DNA of 33,798 nt from an uncultured Blautia sp. Lineage in GTDB: Bacteria > Bacillota > Clostridia > Lachnospirales > Lachnospiraceae. Below the pieces are notes generated by a model. The model had not been told where the DNA came from, made no database searches, and worked only from the letters and a program-made list of their open reading frames with translations. The stretch is from positions 1-33,798 of the forward strand of contig CAMBYR010000002.1 of assembly GCA_945872375.1 (NCBI GenBank), written 5' to 3'. Position 1 is the stretch's first letter. Each line of letters opens with the position of its first letter. A program made the translations under genes and the position numbers. Below are positions 18,757 to 27,295 of this stretch, one piece after another.

Positions 18757-20166
18757 ATGAAACTGTTTAATACTCTTACCCGGAGAAAAGAGGAATTTGT
18801 ACCTCTGGAAGAGGGAAAAGTCCGGATGTATGTATGCGGACCAACCGTATATAATCTGATTCACATCGGAAACGCACGCCCCATGATCATATTTGATACG
18901 GTGCGCCGCTATATGGAATATAAAGGTTATGAAGTAAATTACGTTTCCAATTTTACCGACGTGGATGACAAGATCATTAAAAAAGCCATCGAAGAAGGCG
19001 TCAGCGCAGAGGAAATTTCCACCCGTTATATTGCAGAATGCAAAAAGGATATGGAAGGCATGAATGTAAAACCTGCCACAACCCATCCTCTGGCAACCCA
19101 GGAGATCGATGGAATGATCGAGATGATCCGGACACTGATCGATAAGGGCTATGCTTATCCGGCAGCAGACGGTACGGTTTATTTCCGCGTCAAGAATTTT
19201 AAAGAGTATGGAAAGCTTTCTCATAAAAATCTGGATGATCTTCAGTCCGGTTTCCGTGCTTTGCAGGTATCCGGTGAGGAACAGAAAGAGGATCCCATGG
19301 ATTTTGTACTCTGGAAGCCAAAGAAAGAGGGAGAGCCTTTCTGGACGTCTCCATGGTGTGACGGACGTCCGGGATGGCATATTGAGTGCTCTGTAATGTC
19401 AAAGAAATATCTTGGAGAAGAAATTGATATCCATGCAGGAGGGGAGGATCTGATCTTCCCGCACCACGAAAATGAAATCGCTCAGAGCGAATGCTGTAAT
19501 GGAAAAATCTTTGCAAAGTACTGGATGCACAATGCATTTTTAAATATCGACAACAAAAAAATGTCCAAATCTCTGGGCAATTTCCGCACTGTCCGCGAGA
19601 TCAGCCAGCAGTATGATCTTCAGGTGCTTCGTTTCTTCATGCTGAATGCCCATTACAGAAGTCCGCTGAATTTCAGCGCAGATCTGATGGAGGCATCCAA
19701 GAATGCGCTTGAGCGTATTGTGGAAGCCGGTGCGCGCCTGAAAGACCGCATCGCTGCTGCATCCGTGGAAGCTGCTTCGGAAAGTGAAAAGGAACTTCTG
19801 AAAACAGCAGAATCCTTCACGGCAAAATTTGAAGAGGCCATGGATGATGACTTTAATACGGCTGATGCGCTTGCTGCCGTATTTGAACTGGTCAAATTCG
19901 CCAACACCAATGTGACGGAAGGGGCATCCCGTGAGATGGCATCCGCTGTCTATGAACAGCTTATCAGGCTTTGTGACATCCTGGGCCTGATTGTAGAGCG
20001 TAAAGAAGAAATTCTCGACCAGGAAATCGAAGACCTGATTGCAGAGCGTCAGGCTGCAAGAAAAGAGAAGAACTTCGCAAGAGCAGATGAAATTCGTGAC
20101 CTGCTTCTGGAAAAGGGAATTATTCTCAAGGATACCCGAGAAGGAGTAAAATGGACACGAGCATAA
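18757..20166 (+). CDS. cysS: Cysteinyl-tRNA synthetase
   Basis: YVCGPTVYNLIHIGNARPMIIFD, HAGGEDLIFPHHENEIAQSE, KMSKSLGN. Confidence 0.98.
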   Translation: MKLFNTLTRRKEEFVPLEEGKVRMYVCGPTVYNLIHIGNARPMIIFDTVRRYMEYKGYEVNYVSNFTDVDDKIIKKAIEEGVSAEEISTRYIAECKKDMEGMNVKPATTHPLATQEIDGMIEMIRTLIDKGYAYPAADGTVYFRVKNFKEYGKLSHKNLDDLQSGFRALQVSGEEQKEDPMDFVLWKPKKEGEPFWTSPWCDGRPGWHIECSVMSKKYLGEEIDIHAGGEDLIFPHHENEIAQSECCNGKIFAKYWMHNAFLNIDNKKMSKSLGNFRTVREISQQYDLQVLRFFMLNAHYRSPLNFSADLMEASKNALERIVEAGARLKDRIAAASVEAASESEKELLKTAESFTAKFEEAMDDDFNTADALAAVFELVKFANTNVTEGASREMASAVYEQLIRLCDILGLIVERKEEILDQEIEDLIAERQAARKEKNFARADEIRDLLLEKGIILKDTREGVKWTRA

Positions 20167-20576
20167 ATTTTTTGAAAGAGATGTTTCAGCTGGAGGATAG
20201 GGACTTACGGACCTATTCTCCTTTAACGCTTGCTTATATCGGAGACGGGATCTATGATCTGGTGATCCGGACCATTCTGGTAAAAAAGGGAAACTGTCCG
20301 GTGAATCAGCTTCACAGACGTGCCAGCAGTCTGGTAAAGGCTTCGGCACAGTCGGCCATGATGGAGATCCTGGAGCCTGTGCTTACCGAGGAAGAGCATA
20401 GCGTATACCGAAGGGGCAGAAATGCTCATTCTGCAACCATGGCAAAAAATGCGACCATGGCGGATTATCGAAGAGCGACAGGCTTTGAGGCACTTATGGG
20501 CTATCTGTATTTAAAAGAAGACTATCAGAGAATGCTGGAGCTGATCCGGCTTGGATTGGGAGAGGAGAAATTATGA
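20151..20576 (+). CDS. mrnC: Mini-ribonuclease III
   Basis: YSPLTLAYIGDGIYDLVIRTILV; GRNAHSATMAKNATMADYRRATGFEALMGYLYL. Confidence 0.95.
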   Translation: MDTSINFLKEMFQLEDRDLRTYSPLTLAYIGDGIYDLVIRTILVKKGNCPVNQLHRRASSLVKASAQSAMMEILEPVLTEEEHSVYRRGRNAHSATMAKNATMADYRRATGFEALMGYLYLKEDYQRMLELIRLGLGEEKL

Positions 20577-21307
20577 GTGAACAGATTGAAGGACGCAATG
20601 CGGTTCTGGAAGCATTTCGTTCCGGAAAAAGTGTGGATAAACTGTTCCTTCTGGACGGCTGCCAGGATGGCCCTGTGCGTACGATCGCCAGGGAAGCACG
20701 GAAAAAAGATACCATTGTCACCTATGTTTCCAGGGAACGTCTGGATCAGTTAAGCCAGACCGGTGCCCATCAGGGAGTGATCGCCCAAGTAGCTGCTTAT
20801 GAGTATGCTTCCGTGGAGGATATTCTTGCAAAGGCAGCGGAAAAAGGAGAACCTCCGTTTATTTTTATTCTGGATAATATTGAGGATCCCCATAATCTTG
20901 GCGCAATCATTCGTACAGCAAACCTGGCCGGGGCACATGGAGTGATCATTCCCAAACGCCATGCGGCAGGCCTTACTTCCACTGTGGCAAAAACATCTGC
21001 AGGAGCTCTGATGTATACACCTGTTGCAAAGGTGACAAATCTTGGGAGAACCATTGATGAACTGAAAAAAGAGGGAATCTGGTTTGTATGCGCGGATATG
21101 GGAGGAGAAACCATGTATCGCGTAAACCTTACCGGGCCGATCGGTCTTGTGGTTGGAAACGAAGGGGAGGGCGTCAGCCGTCTGATCCGTGAAAAATGTG
21201 ATTTTACAGCATCCATTCCTATGAAGGGAGATATTGACTCGCTGAATGCATCTGTGGCGGCAGGTGTTCTCGCCTATGAAATTGTGAGACAGCGTCTGAA
21301 TGCCTGA
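20573..21307 (+). CDS. rlmB: 23S rRNA 2'-O-methyltransferase, SpoU/RlmB family
   Basis: IEGRNAVLEAFRSGKSVDKLFL, NIEDPHNLGAIIRTA, VVGNEGEGVSRLIREKCD, SLNASVAAGVLAYE. Confidence 0.95.
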   Translation: MSEQIEGRNAVLEAFRSGKSVDKLFLLDGCQDGPVRTIAREARKKDTIVTYVSRERLDQLSQTGAHQGVIAQVAAYEYASVEDILAKAAEKGEPPFIFILDNIEDPHNLGAIIRTANLAGAHGVIIPKRHAAGLTSTVAKTSAGALMYTPVAKVTNLGRTIDELKKEGIWFVCADMGGETMYRVNLTGPIGLVVGNEGEGVSRLIREKCDFTASIPMKGDIDSLNASVAAGVLAYEIVRQRLNA

Positions 21308-21360
21308 GGACACCTTCCTTCATATCCGCCTGTGAGAAAGAAAAGGGGAAAAGCGTCAGA

Positions 21361-22074
21361 ATGGAAACAGAAGCGATCCGTTATGAGGAATGCTCAGACG
21401 AAGAGCTGATTCTTCGGGAACGTCAGGGTGAGCGGGAAATCACCGATTATCTGGTGGAAAAATATAAAGAGCTTGTGCGTATCCGGGCACATACCATGTA
21501 TCTTATGGGCGGAGAAAAGGACGATCTGATCCAGGAGGGGATGATTGGCCTTTTTAAAGCTGTCCGGGATTACCAGCCGAACCGTGATACGTCCTTCCGG
21601 ACCTTTGCCGCTCTTTGTATTGACAGGCAGCTTTATACTGCAATCCAGGGCTGCCACCGTCAGAAGCACCTTCCTCTGAATACGTATGTTCCTCTTGATG
21701 CCGGGGAGGACTCTGTTCTGCAGGATCACTGGTCGGAAAATCCTGAGACGATTATGATCGACCGGGAAAATGCGGAAACTCTGATGCAGGGAATTCGAAA
21801 AATGCTGAGTCCCATGGAAAATCAGGTGCTTACGTATTATCTGGACGGATACACTTATATGCAGATGGGTGAATTTCTGAATAAATCACCAAAATCCATG
21901 TACAATGCTCTTCAGAGAATTCGTGAAAAGATCAGAAATTATCTGGAACATCTGAAAAGCGCAGAACAGAATCAAAGAGGAACAGAAACAGAACCTCAGA
22001 GAAAACGTGCAGAAAAAGAGAAAGAAGAAAAAGAGAAAAAAGAGAAAATACAAAAAAATGAAAATAAGGGTTGA
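21361..22074 (+). CDS. sigH: Sigma-70 family factor, SigH-like, with Lys/Glu-rich C-terminal tail
   Basis: DDLIQEGMIGLFKAVRDYQPNRDTSFRTFAALCIDRQLYTAIQ; region 4 LSPMENQVLTYYLDGYTYMQMGEFLNKSPKSMYNALQRIREKI. Confidence 0.85.
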   Translation: METEAIRYEECSDEELILRERQGEREITDYLVEKYKELVRIRAHTMYLMGGEKDDLIQEGMIGLFKAVRDYQPNRDTSFRTFAALCIDRQLYTAIQGCHRQKHLPLNTYVPLDAGEDSVLQDHWSENPETIMIDRENAETLMQGIRKMLSPMENQVLTYYLDGYTYMQMGEFLNKSPKSMYNALQRIREKIRNYLEHLKSAEQNQRGTETEPQRKRAEKEKEEKEKKEKIQKNENKG

Positions 22075-22099
22075 CATTTTCTTTTTCATCTGGTAATAT
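22071..22099 (+). promoter_or_regulatory. tRNA-Thr promoter overlapping the sigH stop codon
   Basis: TTGACA, 17 bp, TAATAT. Confidence 0.65.
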
Positions 22100-22139
22100 A
22101 ATCAACTGTGAGCGGTAAATACCGCTTCAAAAGAAAGTT

Positions 22140-22212
22140 GCTGCTGTGGCTCAGTCGGTAGAGCGTCGCCTTGGTAAGGCGGAGGTCACGGGTTCAATTC
22201 CCGTCAGCAGCT
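22140..22212 (+). tRNA. tRNA-Thr (anticodon GGT)
   Basis: Acceptor GCTGCTG/CAGCAGC, anticodon arm CGCCTTGGTAAGGCG, T-arm CGGGTTCAATTCCCG; followed by poly-T. Confidence 0.96.
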
Positions 22213-22230
22213 TTTTTCATGCCCAAAATT

Positions 22231-22396
22231 CCTAGTACATCGTATCTTAAATAACTAGACCGAATACTTGCCCGTTTTTCCGATAGCACCATTCAAAAAG
22301 CCTCGTCGTAGCCCACTACGCCTGCGTTTTTTGAATAGCACTCTCAAAAAAACGTTCTGCGTATTAGTCCAGTTATTTTGCGAACGATGTACTAGG
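22231..22396. repeat. 166-bp imperfect palindromic element with 13-bp perfect terminal inverted repeats
   Basis: CCTAGTACATCGT (22231-22243) and ACGATGTACTAGG (22384-22396); two 81-nt arms around CGTAG-CCCA-CTACG. Confidence 0.9.
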
Positions 22397-22609
22397 TTTT
22401 ATGCGGCTTTCCAGACTTGAGAAAATTTTGGAAGTTCAAAAGGTAATCAAAAAGGTAATCAAACATGTGTTTGGGCTATTTTTAGAAGGGAGAAGTGGCA
22501 TAGCTTCCGCAAAAAAACGAATAGTTATGGATAAAACAACACAAAACTGTTTAAAACCTCGGGAAAGATTTTATTGTGATTTTTGAAGAGATATGATATA
22601 TTATAGATA

Positions 22610-22705
22610 AAGGGAGAGCCATAGAAGCGGCTACCCTCTCAAAAAACAACTAACTACAACATTTTATGCATAGCCGTCACTAGTGCGAGTAGTGGCGGCT
22701 ATTTT
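22610..22705 (+). ncRNA. Candidate antisense RNA antitoxin
   Basis: Promoter TTGTGA (22574-22579), 17 bp, TATATT (22597-22602); ends at ATAGCCGTCACTAGTGCGAGTAGTGGCGGCTATTTT; overlaps the 3' part of the minus-strand toxin transcript. Confidence 0.6.
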
Positions 22706-22788
22706 CTACCCTTGAAGATTGTGTAACACAATCCAACAAGAGCAACAATGAAGATACAAAACTGAATCAAATCAGAATATGTAACCAT
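22699..22788 (-). CDS. Putative holin-like type I toxin, 29 aa
   Basis: MVTYSDLIQFCIFIVALVGLCYTIFKGRK: short hydrophobic peptide with basic tail, SD GGAAGGAGG. Minus-strand promoter TTGATG, 17 bp, TATACT (CATCAA 22901-22906; AGTATA 22878-22883 on +). Confidence 0.7.
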   Translation of the reverse strand: MVTYSDLIQFCIFIVALVGLCYTIFKGRK

Positions 22789-23145
22789 TGGCAAGCCCTC
22801 CTTCCTATAGTCTGGAGGGTTAGCCCCTCCGGTGAAAGAGGGTAAGCCGCCTTGTTTCCATGGTCTCCCATGGAGATAGTATATCATAGAACAAAATGTA
22901 CATCAATAATATTCTGGAAGTGTTGTACAGATCACCGGGAAATCAGGAACAGATCAGAAATATCATAACGGCAGCAGGCTGCCGGAGCGTGTTACTGAAC
23001 GAAGTGAACAATTTTTTCAATGATCCGGAAAAAAATCATATAGTCTCTTTAAAAATAGGACAGTTTATGATAAAATAACACTTTAACAGAGCTTATTACA
23101 GAATTGCGCAGAAGAAAGCGCAATAGAGACTCAGGAGGGCGAGAA

Positions 23146-24813
23146 ATGGAGAATGAAACTGTTTCCAAGAATTTTATAGAAAATATTATCGATAAGGATC
23201 TGGCAGAGGGCGTTTATGACACCGTGCATACGCGTTTTCCGCCGGAACCAAATGGTTATCTTCATATCGGCCATGCAAAATCTATTTTGCTGAATTATGG
23301 ACTTGCAAAAGAATACAACGGCAAATTCAATATGCGTTTTGACGATACCAACCCGACGAAAGAAAAAACGGAGTTCGTAGAATCAATCAAGGAAGATATC
23401 AAATGGTTGGGAGCAGACTGGGAAGACAGACTGTTCTTTGCTTCGGATTATTTTGACCAGATGTATGAGGCAGCGGTAAAGCTGATCAAAAAAGGCAAAG
23501 CATATGTTTGTGATCTGACAGCGGATGAGATCCGTGAATATCGCGGTACCCTGAAAGAACCAGGCAAAGAAAGTCCCTGGAGAAACCGCAGCATAGAAGA
23601 AAATCTGAAGCTTTTTGAAGAAATGAAAAACGGTGTTTATGAGGATGGAACCAAGGTACTTCGTGCAAAAATCGATATGGCTTCTCCGAATATGAATATG
23701 CGTGATCCTGTTATTTATCGTGTAGCGCATATGGCACACCACAATACAGGTGATAAATGGTGCATCTATCCGATGTATGATTTTGCGCATCCCATCGAGG
23801 ATGCCATCGAAGGCATCACACATTCCATCTGTACTCTGGAGTTTGAGGATCACAGACCGCTTTACAACTGGGTTGTTCAGGAACTGGAGTATCCGCATCC
23901 GCCAAAACAGATTGAGTTTGCAAAGCTTTATCTGACCAACGTGGTAACTGGCAAGCGTTATATTAAAAAACTGGTGGAGGAAGGCATTGTAGATGGCTGG
24001 GATGATCCGCGCCTTGTTTCCATCGCTGCACTTCGCCGCCGCGGATACACACCGGAATCCATTCAGAAATTTGTGGATCTCTGTGGTGTGGCAAAGGCAA
24101 ACAGCTCCGTGGATTATGCAATGCTGGAGTACTGTATCCGTGAGGATCTTAAGCTGAAACGTGCCCGTATGATGGCAGTCCTGGATCCGGTTCGTCTTGT
24201 AATTGACAATTATCCGGAAGGCCAGGTGGAATATCTGGAAGCTCCAAACAATATGGAAAACGAAGAGCTGGGAACCAGGAAGATTCCTTTCGGAAGAGAG
24301 CTCTTTATTGAAAGAGACGACTTTATGGTGGATCCGCCGAAAAAATATAAACGTATGTTTGTAGGAACGGAAGTACGTCTGATGAACGCATATTTTGTTA
24401 CCTGTACCGGTTTTGAAGCAGATGATGACGGTACGGTTCATACGGTTCACTGCACCTACGATCCGGATACCAAAGGAGGAAACGCTCCGGATGGCCGCAA
24501 GGTAAAAGGAACAATTCACTGGGTAGAAGCAACCCAGGCCGGAAAAGCAGAAGTGCGTCTTTATGAGAATATTGTAGATGAGGAAAAAGGAGTATATAAT
24601 AAAGAGGACGGAAGCCTCAATGTAAATCCTAATTCCCTGACAAAGGTAACTGCTTATGTGGAGCCTGCTCTGATGGAAGCAAAAGGATATGACAGTTTCC
24701 AGTTTGTACGAAACGGATTTTTCTGTGCCGATATCCGCGATTCCAGAGATGGTGCGCCTGTGTTTAACAGAATTGTATCACTGAAAAGCTCCTTCAAGCT
24801 TCCAAAGGCCTGA
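23146..24813 (+). CDS. glnS: Glutaminyl-tRNA synthetase
   Basis: [37 protein letters not shown] 23146 preceded by AGGAGGGC. Confidence 0.96.
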   Translation: MENETVSKNFIENIIDKDLAEGVYDTVHTRFPPEPNGYLHIGHAKSILLNYGLAKEYNGKFNMRFDDTNPTKEKTEFVESIKEDIKWLGADWEDRLFFASDYFDQMYEAAVKLIKKGKAYVCDLTADEIREYRGTLKEPGKESPWRNRSIEENLKLFEEMKNGVYEDGTKVLRAKIDMASPNMNMRDPVIYRVAHMAHHNTGDKWCIYPMYDFAHPIEDAIEGITHSICTLEFEDHRPLYNWVVQELEYPHPPKQIEFAKLYLTNVVTGKRYIKKLVEEGIVDGWDDPRLVSIAALRRRGYTPESIQKFVDLCGVAKANSSVDYAMLEYCIREDLKLKRARMMAVLDPVRLVIDNYPEGQVEYLEAPNNMENEELGTRKIPFGRELFIERDDFMVDPPKKYKRMFVGTEVRLMNAYFVTCTGFEADDDGTVHTVHCTYDPDTKGGNAPDGRKVKGTIHWVEATQAGKAEVRLYENIVDEEKGVYNKEDGSLNVNPNSLTKVTAYVEPALMEAKGYDSFQFVRNGFFCADIRDSRDGAPVFNRIVSLKSSFKLPKA

Positions 24814-24844
24814 AAATTCCCGGACGGGAAAATAAATGGTATAT

Positions 24845-24881
24845 CAAAGAGAAACGGCGGTGCTCCGCCTTCTCTTTGTTT
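24845..24881 (+). terminator. Rho-independent terminator after glnS
   Basis: CAAAGAGAAACGGCGG-TGCT-CCGCCTTCTCTTTGTTT. Confidence 0.85.
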
Positions 24882-24941
24882 ATAAAAGCCGGTAAAAGCA
24901 GCCGGACGTAAAACTCATGAACCAATGTGGAGGGTAAAAAC

Positions 24942-25334
24942 ATGAAGAAACTTAATGTGGCAAAAAAAGATGCGTGCATGGCATGCAAAGCCTGTGAAAT
25001 TGCCTGTTCAGAGGCATTTTACAAGGAGTTTAATGAAGAGTACTCCTGTATCCGTATCGGTGTTGCAAAGGATGGAGAAACTCCGAAGCCAACTGTATGT
25101 GTACAGTGCGGAAAATGCGCTAAGGCCTGTCCGGAAGGTGCGATCACCCAGAATGCAAAGGGCGTTTACATGATCAACAAGAAGAAATGTGTAGGCTGTG
25201 GAAAATGTGCGGAAGCCTGTCCGTTCCATGTTCTGGTAAAATCAGAAAAAGCAGAATATGCAAGCAAATGTATTGCGTGCGGAATTTGTGTAAAAGCCTG
25301 TCCTATGGAAGTGCTGGAGATCAAAGAAGCATAA
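24942..25334 (+). CDS. Polyferredoxin-type 4Fe-4S protein
   Basis: Four cysteine groups: CMACKACEIACS, CVQCGKCAKACP, CVGCGKCAEACP, CIACGICVKACP; SD GGAGGG. Confidence 0.9.
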   Translation: MKKLNVAKKDACMACKACEIACSEAFYKEFNEEYSCIRIGVAKDGETPKPTVCVQCGKCAKACPEGAITQNAKGVYMINKKKCVGCGKCAEACPFHVLVKSEKAEYASKCIACGICVKACPMEVLEIKEA

Positions 25335-25356
25335 GAGTATACATATCTGCAATATT

Positions 25357-25390
25357 ATAAAAGAGCTGCCTTTGCTGGCAGCTCTTTTAT
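25357..25390. terminator. Terminator hairpin, possibly bidirectional
   Basis: ATAAAAGAGCTGCC-TTTGCT-GGCAGCTCTTTTAT. Confidence 0.85.
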
Positions 25391-25398
25391 AATTATTC

Positions 25399-25425
25399 GT
25401 AACTGTTCGGTACCTTCACAGTTAC
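25399..25425. repeat. 27-bp palindromic repeat flanked by 8-bp direct repeats
   Basis: GTAACTGTTCGGTACCTTCACAGTTAC flanked by AATTATTC at 25391-25398 and 25426-25433. Confidence 0.85.
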
Positions 25426-25427
25426 AA

Positions 25428-25754
25428 TTATTCTTCTTCCGGACTTTCTTCAGCAGGAGCTTCTTCAGCAGAAGCCTCTTCAGAAGGAGTTTCTTCCTCA
25501 GGAGTGTCTTCAGCAGGGGATTCATCCAGGTCGTCTTCCTCTGTGGCTTCCTCCCATTCTTCGAAATCTTCCTGTTCTTTGTCTTCTTCAGCTTCTTCAG
25601 GAGTATCGAGATCATCGTCGAAATCGTCTTTGAAATCGTCATCAAAGTCATCGCTGGGTTTTTTCTTCATCACAACAGCGGCGATCGCCCCTGCTGCTGC
25701 AGCAGTAACTGCTCCCAATGCTAAAAGTCCCCAATATTTATTTGATTTTGCCAT
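25428..25754 (-). CDS. Small membrane-anchored protein with long acidic tail
   Basis: MAKSNKYWGLLALGAVTAAAAGAIAAVVMKKK followed by Asp/Glu-rich sequence; SD GGAGAAC region upstream. Confidence 0.7.
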   Translation of the reverse strand: MAKSNKYWGLLALGAVTAAAAGAIAAVVMKKKPSDDFDDDFKDDFDDDLDTPEEAEEDKEQEDFEEWEEATEEDDLDESPAEDTPEEETPSEEASAEEAPAEESPEEE

Positions 25755-25816
25755 AATACCGTTCTCCTTTCAATTTATTGGCTGAGGTGCCGTAGGTATT
25801 TCATGGTTACGTTTGA

Positions 25817-25843
25817 GTTACTGTTCACTTTGCTCTCAGTAAC
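25817..25843. repeat. Diverged 27-bp palindromic repeat
   Basis: GTTACTGTTCACTTTGCTCTCAGTAAC, same length and architecture as 25399-25425; nearby GTTTGA direct repeat. Confidence 0.55.
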
Positions 25844-25982
25844 GAGTTTGATTCATTTTGCAATGAGTTTCTATTATTTTACTACTTTTCAGTGAAAAAG
25901 AAAAGGGGAAGATGTGCGGAAATAAAAAAGGTTGCGACTTTTTTTGCACCTTGCTATACTATAACAGAAAAGAGGCGAAATT

Positions 25983-26573
25983 ATGAATATGAAAAAAATT
26001 ATACTGGCATCTGCTTCTCCGCGGCGTAAAGAGCTGCTGGAAAAAGCAGGTGTCATCTTTCAGGTGCTTCCCGGGAACGGAGAAGAACAGATTACGTCTT
26101 CGGATCCGGAAGACATTGTAAAAGAGCTTTCCCTTGGAAAGGCGCAGGCAGTGGAACCATTGGTAACGGAGGATGCGCTGATCATCGGCGCCGACACCAT
26201 TGTGGTTTTCCGGGGAAGGATTCTGGGAAAGCCTGCAGATGCGGAGGATGCAGTACAGACACTGACCATGCTTCAGGGAAATACTCATCAGGTGTATACC
26301 GGAGTGACAGTGATTCAGAAGGAAGAAGGCAGGTGCCGGACATACTCTTTTGCAGAGTGTACGGATGTAACGTTTTATCCGGTGTCTCATGAAGAGATCC
26401 TGAAATACGTGGCAGGAGGAGAACCTTTTGATAAAGCGGGGAGCTACGGCATTCAGGGAGGTTTTGGCAAGTATGTAAAGGGAATCAGAGGAGACTATTC
26501 AAATGTGGTCGGACTGCCGGTAGCCCGTCTGCTGTATGAAATGAAACAGCAGGGAATTCAGCTTGCAGATTAA
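25983..26573 (+). CDS. maf: Maf family nucleoside triphosphate pyrophosphatase
   Basis: IILASASPRRKELLEKAGV, IIGADTIVVFRGRILGKP, DKAGSYGIQGGFGKYVKGIRGDYSNVVGLPV. Confidence 0.95.
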   Translation: MNMKKIILASASPRRKELLEKAGVIFQVLPGNGEEQITSSDPEDIVKELSLGKAQAVEPLVTEDALIIGADTIVVFRGRILGKPADAEDAVQTLTMLQGNTHQVYTGVTVIQKEEGRCRTYSFAECTDVTFYPVSHEEILKYVAGGEPFDKAGSYGIQGGFGKYVKGIRGDYSNVVGLPVARLLYEMKQQGIQLAD

Positions 26574-26593
26574 AATTTTACGAGGAAGAGAAA

Positions 26594-27295
26594 ATGATAA
26601 AAGCATGTATTTTTGATCTTGACGGAACGCTGGCAGATACGCTGGAGTCCATGGCATATGTGGCAAATGTTATTATGAAAAAATTTGGTCTGAAAGAGCT
26701 CCCGGTAGACAATTTCCGGTATTACTCCGGAGAAGGCGCCAATATGCTTATGCGCCGCTGCCTGAAGGATGCGGGGGATCCGGAGCTTACCAGGTTTGAC
26801 GAGGGACAGAGGCTTTACCGGGAAATGTTTGCGGCAGATCCCATGTATCGTGTGAAACATTATCCGGGGATGCCGGAAACTCTGCGGAGTCTGAAAGAGC
26901 AGGGCGTACGTCTTGCAGTCTGCTCGAACAAACCGCATCCGGCGGCAGTCAAGGTGATCGCCCAGATGTTTGACGGATTGTTTGATCTGGTGATCGGGCA
27001 GAGTGATGCGGTAAAAAGAAAACCCGCTCCCGACGGACCGCTTCTTGCAGCAAGGGAATTGGGGGTAACACCGGAAGAGTGTATGTACGTGGGAGATACA
27101 AGAACCGATATGCTTACCGGAAAGGCAGCAGAAATGTTTACTGTCGGAGCACTCTGGGGCTTTCGCGATCTGAAAGAACTTACAGAGAGCGGAGCAGATG
27201 CCGTTGCGGAGCAGCCGGCAGATCTTCTGAAACTGTTTGAGGAAAAAAACATTCATGATAAAGGAGAAAAAAGATGTATAAAAAAGAAAGCATAG
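26594..27295 (+). CDS. HAD family hydrolase, phosphoglycolate phosphatase-like
   Basis: CIFDLDGTLADTLESM, CSNKPHPAAV, YVGDTRTDMLTGKAA. Confidence 0.9.
   Translation: MIKACIFDLDGTLADTLESMAYVANVIMKKFGLKELPVDNFRYYSGEGANMLMRRCLKDAGDPELTRFDEGQRLYREMFAADPMYRVKHYPGMPETLRSLKEQGVRLAVCSNKPHPAAVKVIAQMFDGLFDLVIGQSDAVKRKPAPDGPLLAARELGVTPEECMYVGDTRTDMLTGKAAEMFTVGALWGFRDLKELTESGADAVAEQPADLLKLFEEKNIHDKGEKRCIKKKA

Noticed and set aside
22401-22586. 61-aa ORF RLEKILEVQKVIKKVIKHV...
   Set aside because: No SD; built on the 12-bp tandem repeat; ends inside the antisense RNA promoter region. Insufficient support.
22896-23078. 60-aa ORF upstream of glnS
   Set aside because: No convincing SD, starts within the toxin promoter region, no recognisable domain.
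23079-23145. T-box upstream of glnS (also considered for cysS)
   Set aside because: Intergenic regions too short; no T-box consensus (TGGNACC) or antiterminator.
25504-25785. Ser-rich plus-strand ORF opposite the acidic protein
   Set aside because: Mirror translation of Glu/Asp repeats on the other strand.
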